NCBI GenBank assembly: GCA_027946365.1
Contig: JAPEUQ010000006.1
Location: forward strand, 1,550,001-1,614,000
Reading direction: 5' to 3'
Source of the DNA: Kalmusia sp. IMI 367209
Taxonomy: Eukaryota > Ascomycota > Dothideomycetes > Pleosporales > Didymosphaeriaceae
Length of the DNA stretch: 64,000 bases
Shown: positions 21,150-35,569 of the stretch, piece by piece
How positions within the stretch are numbered: position 1 is the first letter of the stretch
How the letters are laid out: each line of letters starts with the position of its first letter
Made by a program: the position numbers and the translations under genes
The notes under the pieces: generated by a model
Databases searched by the model: none
The model's input: the letters and a program-made list of their open reading frames with translations, nothing else
Told to the model about the DNA's origin: nothing

Positions 21150-24100
21150 TTACCGGAAACCAAGTGCAATTATATAGGTATCTTTCCCCTCAACTATGCC
21201 TCTTGAACTCTGTTGGCTGCTCCTCCCACACTCACTAGATGCCTTTCCTTCCGAAACGCCGCCGGAGCTATCAGGACTGAGTGACAGCCCAGCAGAGGGC
21301 GCATGCTTGATCTCCTTGCGACCGTTCGCCTTGTAGTAAAGCACCACGTCGCCGCCTCCGCGCCAGACATGCGCTCGAATCGACGCGAGCGTCATAGTTG
21401 GCGCAATAAGCTATCACCATTATCAGCATTCAAGTTCATCGGCCAAGTCAGCTCAAAAGCAACTCACCTGATTCTGGCAATAAAGCTCCAAATACTCCTC
21501 GGGTTTCAATTGATCGCCTTCCTTCTCTAATTCCTCTTTACTTGGCGCCGGCTCGATCCTCTCGGCCACGTACGAAAGTATCTTGCGCGCACGCAGCATG
21601 CGGTTCGCATTCAGGCGATTGTTGCTTGAAGTCGAATTAGCGTCCCGGTTCACTTTGTCGGGGTTGGGGATAAGGGGGATGTACCCGTCCGATGAGATGC
21701 TAGGGAGCAAAGCTTGGTATGGTTCTAGGATGAAAGAGACTTTGACTATGTCTTTGAGGGGTATTTGGTTCTAGACAAAAAGCATTAGCATGGTCTAGGT
21801 AATGACAGAATGGAAAAAGCTTACCCTAAGCAAAACATCCGCAAGCCAAACCGGAGCTACCTTCCTCAATGAGATCGGCTTGTTGGCCTAGAGAGCCAAC
21901 TTTGCCTTCGAATAGATCGGCGACTCCGCCAGAATCTGGGCGATCTTCTTGAATGAGGATAGTCGTGGAAGCAGGCGGTTTTAGTACCGGAGTCTCGTTC
22001 GGTAGACTAGGCGCGATCTGAGTCTCTAACTTCTGAGCGCCCAAATTCGCTTGCTCTTCATACGTGTTGCGAATCTTCTGAAGAGCACCGGAAAAGTTAT
22101 CTTCGATAACCTTTTCGTCAGTCTTGGTAGAATGGGAATCACTATCTTCTGACTTTTCGTCCGCGGGCGCTGGCTTTGGTGCTTCGGTCTTCTCGGACGA
22201 TGTGCCAAATTTCTTCATGTTGAGGGACATGCCAAACTTCTTCGAAAATAGACCCTTACTCTTCTTTTGCGTTGTCGTAGAGTCCTCCGCAGGAGACTGG
22301 GGCGCGTTCTCTTGAGCTAAATCTGTGGATCCCTCTGTAGAGCCATTGACTTTCCCATTTCCATTTCCGTTTCCGTTTCCATTGCCATTGGTGGTGGGTG
22401 TCCTTGAGAAGTAATCCGGCTGATCCTGTGTAGAACTTCGTTGAGTGGTTGTCTTCTCTAATTGGGCACCCTCTTCTGTTGTAGGGGTGAGTAGCGCATT
22501 ATGATGCGAACCTTTTCCAGCACTCGGTGGAGCGATACCAGGCGTAGCTAGGCCGATGTGCAGACCAGGAGTTGTGACAGGTAGGTGGAAGCCGTTCGGA
22601 GGCCGGATGGTAGAGCCTGATGTAGGCCCTGACGCGGCATCCCTCCAGCCATTGATATTGCTATCCGGTAATTGTATACTAGATGGAGGGTTGGCGCGGC
22701 TTGCGTCGTTTGCAAGAAGAGTTTCTCTGAAAGCAGAATCCCTTTTGATCTCCTCATCGATAAGATTCGAGAACAGGTATCGTAGTATCCATTTTCCGAG
22801 ATTGACTAGTTACGATTAACAGAATGTTCATGATTAATCAGAATGAATCTTACTTCGTTGATCTTCCCTGAAATCAATCTTCTCTTCGAGATGGAGTTCG
22901 TCAGCGTACATCTCGGCATCAAAGCAATAGTTTTCTTCCAGCACACAAGTCAAGCTGCCTGTTCTTGTGTCGACCGCGCACCAATGGGCAACGGTCTCGC
23001 GGGTATTCACTTCGGGCACAACGTCCTCCAAGTAGCGCTTGCCGAAGGATTTGATCGGGACGCACTACAATACTATTAGACACATGATAGAGCAAAAGAC
23101 GATACACGTACGGCTAAAAGATCCCAGAGAATCACCTCTCCCGCAGTATCTAAGGTGAGCACTCTTCTCCTGTCATTTAGTAGATGATGTTTGATGAGGC
23201 CATTTTGACCTTCTATGGTAAAATCTGGCAAGTCTCTACAAGGAATGGTGATGCTAGAATCTGATGCTGCCAGCACTTCCGAGGGCTTACGCGTGCTTGT
23301 TACAGAATATAACGTCGAAGCATCGGTATCCTTCACTGAGAACAACTGCGGGAATGGCGCAGTATTCGACATGCGCAAAAGAGCTTTGAACGGTATCTTT
23401 GGTGTAGTCCCGTTCAAGGTAGGCGTGGAGCTTGCAGGGGGGGAGGGAATGCGTGATCGTGTAGTGGCAATGCTTGACCTATGCATCTTGTGGGACTCGG
23501 GGAGCGCAATCTCAGCTGCAGTCTCCACATCATCCCATCGGTTGATGCTCGAGCTGGACGTCGCTGTCCACAGATAGTCACCAGCCGCGACCACCTTGTT
23601 GACCCCTTCGTGCTCCTGGCATACCGCCACCGAGATACCTTCGTCCATCTCAGGGCAGTTGCGCACGTCGCTCTTTGCAACGATACCCGAGCGGTCAGCG
23701 GAGTAGAAAACGGATAATTGCAGATGGTCGGAGAAAAGCGACCAGACGCTGTCGTTGTGCATGGTAAGCGTGTACATGCATCGTCCCGCTGTCATCGACC
23801 ACACCTTGACAGTTTGGTCCGACGAAGCCGTCAAGATAGTGTCACCATCCTGCGTAATAAGAACGTCTCGCACGTTGTCCGTGTGCCCCACAAACTTGGT
23901 TATGCGCTTGCCTGTCCTCGAGTCCCACACGCGCACAATGCTCTCGGGCCCGCCACTCGCGATTATGGACGGACTTGCTGCGAGCGCATAGACGGAGCCC
24001 TTGGCGGTGTTTTCATCGTCCCCAACAGCTATCTGGAGCTTCTGACCTGCGCCATTGAGGTCCCACAAGCTGATTTTATGGTCCAGCCCACCCGAAGCTA

Positions 24101-24693
24101 CCCAGTTCTCGTAGGGGCCGGGCGAGGCAACGCGCTTGACGTAATCGGTATGGAGGCCGATCGTCTGAGGTGGCAGGACATCTTTGGCAGCCGGTCGCCA
24201 TACTTTGACGGTGATGTCTGAGGAGGCGGAAACAAGGGCCTGGCTGTCCTGGGCGAGGACGAGGTCGTTGATCCAGTGGGTGTGGGCCTGGACCTGCTGG
24301 CGGAACTGGGTTGGCGGCGGCTTGTAGGAGGGTGCGCTCGAGTCGGCGAAAGGGTCTCTGTCGTCACCATCCCTGTGTCTCAGGTCGAGGTGCAGGTCCC
24401 AGGCGCATATCACGCCGTCGCGACCACCCGAGTAGCTGTGCCGCGTCAGTGGGATAATGACGCACAGCAAGGCGGCGGATACTCACAGAATCGAGTTTGC
24501 AGGGTCGACGGCGAGGCCATTGACGCCTAGTCTGTGGCCTCCCGCTGAGTTCGCAAGCGGTAGCACTGCAACGCGCAAGTCAGCTTTCCTCTGGCATTAC
24601 CTAGGGTGGATGCGTCCAGTGTACGCAAGCAAGGGCGGGCGGGCAGGCATAGCACCCACCATACGAGATACGCTTCCGCGCGTTGCGCCCCAT
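21150..24693 (-). CDS. WDR48/UAF1 homologue (deubiquitinase cofactor) with apparent frameshift
   Basis: WD40 partner and activator of USP1/USP12/USP46-type deubiquitinases (S. pombe Bun107, yeast Duf1). Exons: 24693-24660, 24565-24487, 24435-23112, 23064-22854, 22805-21825, 21770-21468, 21410-21150; about 1,063 residues. Seen: N-terminal [20 protein letters not shown], seven or so WD40 blades ([34 protein letters not shown]), [20 protein letters not shown], a low-complexity linker with an Asn-Gly repeat, and the conserved C-terminal region ([40 protein letters not shown]). All junctions keep phase except inside exon 5: GAG GAA is followed by four bases, not three, before GCTCCGGTTTGG at 21858-21861. 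The stop overlaps a donor-like GTAAGC, so a further exon is possible. Confidence 0.87.
22351..22390 (-). repeat. Hexanucleotide microsatellite coding for Asn-Gly repeats
   Basis: A TTTCCR-type tandem array on the plus strand reads as an alternating Asn-Gly run in the linker of the WDR48 homologue. Such tracts often vary in length between strains. Confidence 0.8.
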
Positions 24694-25411
24694 GCCCACT
24701 GATTATCGAGGGGACATGCGGTGCAATGTTGGTAGAAGCGGTCGAGTGCAGGCGTCGGAGCAGGCCAGAGAGAACCGGGTTGTGCCGTCGGAGGGCTGCT
24801 GTGCGGAATCGTGAAGAGCGCAGTCCGGCGGCCCAGATCCCTGCCCAGGTGCCCTCCAGCTAGCCCTCCGCACCACTAGGCCGGCGCCGCTAAGAAGTGA
24901 CATTGCGGCGGAGACGTGGTTCGCACACGCGCACAGCCAAACGGAAAGTCGCTGGGTGTGTTGCCGCCGATCACAGCACGACTGTTGGCGCGCGATGCTA
25001 CGTCACGCCGGCCTAAGGCAGCGAAGACGTTGACAAGCAGCGCAAGCTCGGGATGCGAAGCTTGATGGCGGGATGGCTGAGGGCGAACCGGTTACTGCCT
25101 CCCGAGAACGTGGACTTCGGACCCCACGTTTCGCCTTCGCTGCTGCGGGGTCAGGCACGCACGCATGACACCCAACCACGGCGCTTAACAACCTTGGACT
25201 CGGCTATATCGAACGTGACCTATTCTCTATACATGCAGTGTGGTTCTAGAGGCAGACCGCCCCCTTGGTATCCGGAACCGCTCGCTATCCGCCTGACTAT
25301 AGCTACATACATGATGACCAGACCGACGCCAACCGATGCAGTTTCCCCATACCCAATTTCATGATGCTAGAATAGTGACAGTTGGAACATACGAATACAA
25401 GCAGTTTTCCC
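24694..25411. other. Intergenic: WDR48 promoter and CEF1 3' flank
   Basis: 718 bases, notably GC-rich between about 24700 and 25190, then more AT-rich towards the CEF1 stop. Several overlapping short open frames on both strands look like a by-product of GC richness. No gene supported. Confidence 0.5.
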
Positions 25412-28042
<2,631 letters not shown>

Positions 28043-28087
28043 TCACTAGCATTTAGCATTAGGATTCGCATCGATGTCCATCCTCCG

Positions 28088-28483
28088 ATGATGGCTCTTT
28101 CTCATCCAGTCGTACGGCGAATTTTCTCAAAGGCGCTTTCACAATGCAGTAGCAGCAACGGCGTACCTTCCTTCCAAGCGTTACCCCAACGCTTTGCCTC
28201 AACTGCTACTGCTACCAGCTCTCAGAAAACACCGAGTGATTCTCCTGTCAGTCTCACATCAATCTTACACGATCTTTATGCTGACCTCTGCAAGGAACAA
28301 TCCATCAACCCCACTAATCAGACTTCAAATCGCAAGAAATCACAGGCTGAACTAGATAAAGAACTACAGCTAAAGATGCAAGGGCTATCAGGGGATGGAG
28401 GAGAATCCGGTGTAGAGTACGAAGATGGACAACCTGTGTCAATGAAGAGGAGCGTGCGCAATAACATGTTCCGATATATATAG
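28088..28483 (+). CDS. Small conserved mitochondrial-type protein, function unknown
   Basis: Single exon, 131 residues from ATG 28088 (a second ATG follows directly at 28091). The N-terminus MMALSHPVVRRIFSKALSQC, followed by QRFASTATATSS, is basic, hydroxylated and acid-free, as in a matrix-targeting presequence. The mature part has SPVSLTSILHDLYADLCKEQ, a KKSQAELDKELQLKMQGLSG helix, and ends SMKRSVRNNMFRYI. I believe similar short proteins occur in other ascomycetes, but I cannot name a family. The complete frame, targeting signal and divergent promoter with CEF1 support a real gene. Confidence 0.7.
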   Translation: MMALSHPVVRRIFSKALSQCSSSNGVPSFQALPQRFASTATATSSQKTPSDSPVSLTSILHDLYADLCKEQSINPTNQTSNRKKSQAELDKELQLKMQGLSGDGGESGVEYEDGQPVSMKRSVRNNMFRYI

Positions 28484-29300
28484 CATTCGAACAGTCATTT
28501 TCCCTCACCCGCCTACAAATGTTTGCTTCACGTGAAGGCAAATCTTGGGCTATAGCTTTCAGTGATGGAAAAGAAAAGGCAGTTTCCCATTGCAATGTGG
28601 TATGAGTATCACGTTAATAGACGCCGATGTGTACCAAGGGGTACACATTACCTCAGCTCGATGTTCTCTCCTTCATCTTCTTTTCTACCTACCTCCTACA
28701 TACTCAGAGCACCAGCTCTGCCCTTCGTGATTCAATAAGCCCATTTCTCTGCAACTCAAACTACTACCATATCAAGCACCACTCGGTCTATCTCAGAGGA
28801 CCTGATGCATCATATCCGAGCAGCTCCTGAAACGTCATTTAGACAGCATCGAGAATTTTTTGATCCTTCGTCTGATCATCAAGAAGTACCACCTTGTTCG
28901 GTAGACGTGGTACTATAGATACACTCTATAACGACAACTTTCCTAATATTGAACTTACGTGCATAACTTTTCAGATACGGGTATGCTCGAAAGTACTGAT
29001 GCAATTACTGGTCGCACTATATCAGAGAATTAAAGACCGCAACGACCGAAAATCAAGCAGTTGTATGCTTCACTTGTGACATTTAGTTGACTTTCCTCTC
29101 GTTGATTATTGAAGAGTTAAGTTTGTTTGGCAGATGTGAATACTACGAGAGCAAATTGGGATTAAAGCGGCAATGAATACTATAATCAAATCGCTAATCT
29201 ATGCTAACATCACCTACCATCATACGCTGATTTTATCTTAATATGCATGATTAAGCCTCGAGTAACTCAGGCCCTTTTACAGCATTTCATCCACGACATC
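28484..29300. other. Intergenic, convergent 3' ends
   Basis: 817 AT-rich bases between tail-to-tail genes. Only short open frames without family features. No RNA gene recognised. Confidence 0.5.
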
Positions 29301-30341
29301 TTACTTCTTTTCTACATTACTCAACCCATCCCTCTCCTTTACAACCTCACTCTCAAATTCCAACCCCGCCCTCTTCCTCACAATCCCAAATAGACCACTA
29401 CTATCCAGCGCCCTCCCCTTCTCATCCCCAAACACCTTCGCCTCCTCCATCGCGCCTAATGCCAGCTCCCCCGCCGCCAACTTCACCTTCTCCCTTTTCG
29501 CCACCTCCAGCCCATGCTTCACATCCTTGATCCCCAGCTCCAGCGCACTATTTGGCGCCACGCCCTCCGCAGGAAAATAAGCTCCAGACGTCAATCGCCG
29601 CGACACGCCGTGCGCGTACGCACCGAGATTCTGCTCGATGAGGGATTCGAGGACGGCAGCGGGCAGCGAAGCTTTCTCAGCCAGGACGTGTGCTTCGCTG
29701 ATCAGATACATGAGGCCTGCGGTGAGGAAGTTGCTCGTTGTTTTGAGGAGGAGCGCTTTCGACGGGTCGTCGCCGACGTGGATGACGCCGCGCGCGATGA
29801 CGTCTTTGAGGTAGGGCGTGATGGTTTCGATGGCCTCCGGGGGTTCGGCAACCGCCATGAGAATCTGCGCCGCGCGGGCAGCGGGCGGGGCACCGAAGAC
29901 TGGGGCGGCGACGAACGAACAGTTGTGCGTGGCAAGTCGGGCTGCTAGGATGGATGTCGTGTCTGGGTGGACGGTTGTTGTGTCGACGAGGATCTTATTT
30001 TTGAGAGAGCTCGTAGAGATAAATTGGTTGATGATGCTGGTGAGGACTTCATCATTAGTGACCTTGTACATAAATTGTTATTGTGGTGTTTTTAAATAGG
30101 AATGGGAATGGAGCCTTACGGAGATGAATATCACATCGCAGACTTGGACTAATTCGTTAATGTCTTGACATGGTATACCTCCAAGTGTTTTGAGTGGATC
30201 GCCGCGTGAAAGATTGCGATTTGAGAAATGGAGTGCTGGTAAGTCCTTCTCTTTCAGGTGCTTCTGAAGGTTGGAAGCTATGGCCAGGCCCATCGATCCT
30301 AGTCCAAACCATCCTAGACTAACAGATGTCGGCGATGACAT
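29301..30341 (-). CDS. 6-phosphogluconate / 3-hydroxyisobutyrate dehydrogenase-like reductase
   Basis: NAD(P)-dependent beta-hydroxyacid dehydrogenase family. Two exons, 30341-30120 and 30062-29301; 327 residues. The acceptor is the uncommon ACAAG, but it gives the conserved join VIFISVTNDEV. Seen: Rossmann motif GWFGLGSMGLAIASNL, the substrate-binding DTTTVHPDTT, APVFGAPPAARAAQI, and LLLKTTSNFLTAGLMYLISE with the catalytic Lys (K-x3-N). The C-terminal helix domain has ELGIKDVKHGLEVA. The usual G-G in the substrate loop (SGG) is not obvious here, so the true substrate may differ from hydroxyisobutyrate. No targeting signal is evident. Confidence 0.85.
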
Positions 30342-30602
30342 TGTAAGGATGTGATTTCGGGGGTTATATGAAGTGCTCAGTCTTGTACTATGACAAGCCG
30401 TAACAAAATACAATAATTGCAGTGCTTTATTTGACCGGTGTAAGACGGCTAATCGCGGCTAGCACCGCTTAGTGAGACATCACGCAGATTCATTGAGGTA
30501 TGCGCAGAATGAGGCATTAGATTTATAGATGATTCACAATTCAAAGACTTTGTTGAAGTTGAATAGGACCATTTTGTATCCAATAGGAAGTTAAGCAAGA
30601 CC

Positions 30603-32937
30603 TCAGCAGATCCTTTCAGTTGGCTCTCGCCACGGCACACCCAGAATCTCAAAGATTTTTTTCTCGTCTTTCCCTTCGACAAGTGTACCTTCATTCAACT
30701 TCTTCCTATTTCTTCCCCGGACCACATCTTTATACAAGCCTCTCTGATTAAGTCGCATACCTTTCTTGCTCGCTAAGAGCCTGATACTCCGATTGAAAAT
30801 ATCATTTCCGGTGAAGTAGAGGAGCGCTGCACCCATTTCTTCCTCTGGGACGATAAGGAAGTCTAGACGACGCCACCTTCTTGACGATGGTAAGCAAGAC
30901 GCGCCGTGCCATTTTGTTCCGTCGTCGTGACTAGAAGAGGAAGCGAGCTTGGCTTTAAGAAACCCAGCGTCGAAAAGACGAGGTACAAGACTGTGGAAGA
31001 CGACATCTCGTAAGGTGGATACAGATGCGCCTGGCTTTGTAATAATGATGTCAATATCGCCTGAATCTTTCGCACCTCGACGATACGAGCCCATGATGGT
31101 TGCCTCGAAGCCAGGATCAATCCTCTGTAAGGCGGCTTTCACATATTCCCCGTGCGCTTTGACCTCAGCTCGAGGAATGCGATTCGCGAAATCCTCATAG
31201 TGATCGATACCAATTTTCTGGGATCCAGTGAGCTTCGCATTTGCAACCAAGTCATTGAGCGTGCGATGTCCTGCTTGAATCCACTTATTAGCCTGTACCA
31301 AGCCGGCACCATAGATTCCTAGGAATAAGCGGAGGACTTTGTCGGTAGGATCGTCTCGAGTGCTATCCAATCGACGCAGTCGATCTGTCAACACGATCTC
31401 CTCGATTTTGTCCGCGAGACGGGACCCAATGAATGGGAGTGCTGCAGCCTCCTTTGCAGTCGAGATTTTAACAGTCTGTTTACGTAATGTGGTGATGGCC
31501 TTCCTGTATGCGAGTGTCCGCCAATGGTCCTGCATTTGATCGTAGTACTTGCACATTTGATCTAGGATCTCCATTGTTCGCGCATTTGGATTGCGAGCGA
31601 TCGAAGACGTTCCTCCAGGGTCCATGCACTGAAAAGTAGGCTGTTTTACTGCACTTTGCTTCTTGGAAATAGTAGTGGTATCAAATTGATTTGCTTTTTT
31701 GAAGCTGGGTGTGGGGTCCTCTTCGTTAGTGTCTGACCCTGAATCTGGGTCCCCCGAACTTGTTCGTCGTGAATCGCTGTCTTCCTCATCATCGAGTGGC
31801 AGGTGCGCGACAGCTTTCGTTTCTTGTATAGCCTTGAAAAGAGCATCGTTGAAAGCACTTGGCGGTCTTGTAACTTCTTCCGTGGGTGATCTTAAGGCTT
31901 GAATGAAACTATCCGGAACGACATCCTGGCTAGAAATTGGTGGCCTGTCCGTGAAAGGCTGTGCAGAACTCCCCTCAGAACTTGCAGAACCAGTCTTCTG
32001 GGAAGGATAGGCTGCTAGCTGCCGCCTTGAAGGCTTAATCTGGAGTGAAGTTTCTGAATCAGGAAGGGTGCGCGTTTGAGCCTCTTTCAAATGTGGAGCT
32101 CCTTTTACTAGAAATCTGCCTGATGTGTGGTCGAGCAGCGTGCCATATTGGATGCATTGAGGTATGTACGGATCGAATCTGACTACAATAACCCTGCGCT
32201 TGAATTTTGTTAGCGAGGACCGCCATGCCAGAGATCATACCTACAGGTAGGCCGGCTTTATTGAGGTGACGCAACAGCTGAACATAGGTTTGGGTCTCAT
32301 CGTCGAACACGACATGCGTCACATCGTCCCTCCAAGTCGTCACCCAAGCTGCTCCTAGCTGAATTATCTTGTGTATTCGGTGACGCCGTGGCATACTGAT
32401 GTCGTTATTAGGGAAAAAGTAAACTATCTTCCCCTTGAGAAGCTGTTTGTGCTCCGGCTCCACTTTGATGTTGACGGCAGGTTTCGCATTCGTGTTCTTT
32501 AATTCTCGAGGCGTATCTCCTAGACGCCTATAGAATGTTGTTTCGTCTTGCATCCTGAGATCCGACACTGACGCAGTCTTCTTTAGCGTCTGGTGAGGGG
32601 GGGAACTTCGCTGTTTCGGCTTCGTAATCGGGGAGCGCTTTGTGGCTGGATTTGGCGCTCTTACAGAATATGCTGGATCTCTGTTACTCTGCCGCACTTC
32701 AGTACGCTGTCTTGTCGTGTGAGTTTCGAATTCTTGCTGCCGCTGCCTGGGGGTTGGCCCTAGGAAGCTGCTCTGCTGTCGAACGAATCGAGGCGGAGGC
32801 ATTGCTTTTGCGTCGACTAAGAGCAGCTCTCCCACCAGAAATCCGGTATCAGGAAACAATCTTTCATCATCGGATAGATCCAAGAGGTCTTGCTGTTGGA
32901 AGTAATCTATTTTCTCTTGCAACTTTTGATCGGACAT
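30603..32937 (-). CDS. POL4: DNA polymerase X family with BRCT domain (POL4 / polymerase lambda)
   Basis: Gap-filling polymerase of end joining and base-excision repair. Two exons, 32937-32241 and 32182-30603; 758 residues. The 58-nt intron, with a good CTAAC branch site, joins GLPV to VRFDPYIPQC in the BRCT domain. Seen: a BRCT domain around residues 145-255 (GKIVYFFPNNDISMPRRHRI, HVVFDD), a Ser/Pro-rich linker, an 8-kDa domain with the helix-hairpin-helix near LPFIGSRLADKIEEI, fingers, the palm GSYRRGAKDSGDIDIIIT with the metal-binding Asp pair, and the thumb TGNDIFNRSIRLLASKKGMR. The BRCT-linker-polymerase order separates it from Pol beta. The ATG at 32937 is the first in frame. Confidence 0.94.
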
Positions 32938-33960
32938 ATGGAGGAGCTCCAAGAGGGTAGATCCAAAGAAACACTCAAGAGATGGAGATGAATGCTGCCC
33001 ATTATATATATAGTGCTAATGTACCTGAGTATTAGCCAGCAACGTAAGTCGGTGTTGTGCGAAGGCAGCAGCGCGTCAGTGAAAGAAACTATCCGTGAAT
33101 GACGCGTGAGCACGTGAAAATGACTATGAGCTAAGCTTAGGCACTAGCGGGACTGGATCGGAACGAGCAGTTGGTAGCCTTCGACCGTCAGCTGGCCATG
33201 GAACATTTGAAATCGACCGTGTCACCAATACTAGCACGCTGCATTAGTTGCGCACCTATTGTTTCTCATTTCCACTTGCCAGCCCCGATGCTAACCTTTC
33301 GATCGCGCCACGCCGTGGTGCACTGAGCCGCTCCAGATCTCAGCTGTGGCTATGTGGCTGGCAGACGACTCTTGCACAACGGCCTTGTCGTGAGCCCGCA
33401 GACGATCACATTTCGCTGCGCACATGAAATGGCTGCGAAGGGCCTAGCTCATTGGTGAAGATGACATCTTTATCGTGCTGTCCTCGCGCAGGAAACGGCA
33501 GTATTGAACATGCAGCTCCTCGCGACGCGCCGGCCCGAATGTGTGCGCTTGTATATTGGCGTCACACTATCGAAGCAGCAAAACGCAGGGGATGCGTCTA
33601 GATTAGCTTTAGCCCATACCAGATTGGGAAGATCTGGAGCTACAAAGACGATGAAAGTTGAGCCAACATCGCTGGGGCGCCAATTACAAACCGCCGCAAA
33701 GGAGCTGCGCCTCGTCTGGTCTCGTGCGGTGCACCGACTTCTGACCGTTTCACTTCTACACCTCTATATGAACTCCAATATACGCTCTCACGCCGTCACC
33801 TTGCAACTCGATCTATCGCACTACTCGACATGTCTTTAAGGTGAACTCTCATCTCTTGCACTCGCTACCCACCTCCAGTCTCTCGCTTATTTGTATTGTT
33901 TAATATTTTGATACCCTTTATCTTCTCTTGCTTTCCTTTGATGATCAGAGTTTTTGCATC
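32938..33960. promoter_or_regulatory. Divergent promoter region POL4 / GH16 gene
   Basis: About 1 kb between divergent ATGs. The GH16 side has a TATATGAA element near 33768 and a CT-rich leader (33850-33960). A 111-codon frame at 33504-33839 shows no family features. Confidence 0.4.
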
Positions 33961-35121
33961 ATGATAGCACAGCTTCATCCTCTTGTAGCCATAGTGTGGG
34001 CCGCCGCACTCCAGCCTGTTCTCTCCGCCGAGTACATAACCGCAAATTCGACGACGCCACGCGAGAACTCTCAGAACTGTTCCTGCTATGTCATTAACTC
34101 TGGTGATGATTCAGAAACCCCTCAGTACTTTCAATATTATCGCTTCTACGACTTTCGGAATCTCGCAAATAGATCAGGGCAGTATCTTAAGGCCCCCGCT
34201 GTTGTCGATGATTGGGATGATGCGCCCAATCAAGACGTTGGAGATGAGGACATCCTCAACAGTGCCGCCTGGAACACAGATTGGCATATCCAAACGTGGA
34301 AAAAAAATGCCTCTGACGATTTCGCAACACGCATGGTAAACTCACCAGCAAACATATACCTGCAGCAAAACAACGACAGCAATGATGCTTTCACGTACCT
34401 CACGCTCCGCACGAGTCGATCTGACGACTTCCAATCTGCGGCAGAGATCGAGAGCAACCAGAAGAATCTTATGCATGTCTCGATGCGCATGTCTGCAAGA
34501 GTCGTGGGAGACAAAGGAGCTGTCGCCGGCTTCTTCACTTACATCGACGACGACAACGAGTCGGACATTGAGATCTTGACAAAGGATTCTAAAGATGTCA
34601 TACATTACACGAATCAGCCATCGGTTGACTCAGAGGGCAACGAGATCGCCGAAGCATCTCAGACGAAAACCAAGCTACCGCAATGGGACGAGTGGCAGAC
34701 GCACCGTATCGATTGGCTCGACAAGAACAGCTACTGGTACTTGAACGACAAACAAGTTGCCGCGAGCAGCTACTCGATACCCAGGAAGTCAAGTTACCTT
34801 GTGGCCAACATGTGGTCGGATGGAGGAACGTGGTCTGGAAACATGACTGAAGGCGGCTCTGCAGAATTCCAGATACAGTGGATTGAGATAACTTTCAATA
34901 CGAGTGGGCCGGCGGAGGGTTCCAGCAGTGGTGACGAAAAGCGGGCGATTCAGCTCCTCGAGGAGCGAAAGGAGGAGAGATGCAAAGTGGTGTGCAAGAT
35001 TGATGGTGTAAAGGAGATGGGAACGCCGGAGATTGTCAGCAGCAGCATGGCGACACACATGTCTCTCCCTTGGGTTGGCCTTGCGATCATTGGACTCACG
35101 TCATTGTGGATTGCTCTGTAA
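33961..35121 (+). CDS. GH16-family glycosidase, secreted and GPI-anchored
   Basis: Extracellular endo-beta-glucanase or transglycosylase-like enzyme acting at the cell wall. Single exon, 386 residues from the first in-frame ATG at 33961. Seen: a signal peptide (MIAQLHPLVAIVWAAALQPV, cut near SAEY), a GH16 domain with catalytic E-S-D-I-E in DDDNESDIEILTKD, the WDEWQTHRIDWL strand, many N-glycosylation sites, and a C-terminal hydrophobic tail (LPWVGLAIIGLTSLWIAL) after a Ser/Gly-rich stretch, which indicates GPI attachment. The C-terminal RCKVVCKIDGV adds two Cys. Substrate (1,3-/1,4-glucan, chitin-glucan) cannot be told from the sequence. Confidence 0.88.
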   Translation: MIAQLHPLVAIVWAAALQPVLSAEYITANSTTPRENSQNCSCYVINSGDDSETPQYFQYYRFYDFRNLANRSGQYLKAPAVVDDWDDAPNQDVGDEDILNSAAWNTDWHIQTWKKNASDDFATRMVNSPANIYLQQNNDSNDAFTYLTLRTSRSDDFQSAAEIESNQKNLMHVSMRMSARVVGDKGAVAGFFTYIDDDNESDIEILTKDSKDVIHYTNQPSVDSEGNEIAEASQTKTKLPQWDEWQTHRIDWLDKNSYWYLNDKQVAASSYSIPRKSSYLVANMWSDGGTWSGNMTEGGSAEFQIQWIEITFNTSGPAEGSSSGDEKRAIQLLEERKEERCKVVCKIDGVKEMGTPEIVSSSMATHMSLPWVGLAIIGLTSLWIAL

Positions 35122-35569
35122 GATAGTGTTGTTTGTAAAGTTGATAGGGGTAGCTCATTTGAATGAAGTTTTTATTTGCAGACGTACAATATGAACCTTG
35201 AAAACGTACAAACCACTGTATTCCGTTTATGGCTCGTTCGAGTTTACTCGAGCGATTAGCCGCTGATCTATCAAAGGCGTGCCTTGTCTACCTCGCTCGT
35301 ACCCATGGATATCTTCAAAGCCATAAGCGCCGAGATTCACAACAATATTAACATTCTATAGCCGTCCGCGCTGCCACTTACTTTTTTCCCACTACTGATT
35401 ACGCGGTCTCCTGGCAGCTGTTGGGTGGCGCTGGTGTCGTGGCCGCTGAAGCTACCCCGCGCCGCCGTAAGCCCATGCTTTAAGCTCCAGGCACCGCCCA
35501 CTTAAACCTCACACAACCCCTCCATCACACTGTCAACTAAGCTTACATTTATTGAACCACACCACCAAT
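35122..35569. other. Intergenic: GH16 3' flank and DPP3 promoter
   Basis: 448 bases between two rightward genes. No specific element recognised. Confidence 0.5.

Noticed and set aside
21150..21170. Extra exon after the WDR48 homologue stop (donor-like GTAAGC overlapping the TAA)
   Set aside because: Possible, but no following exon with family-like sequence was found; the stop is kept as the end.
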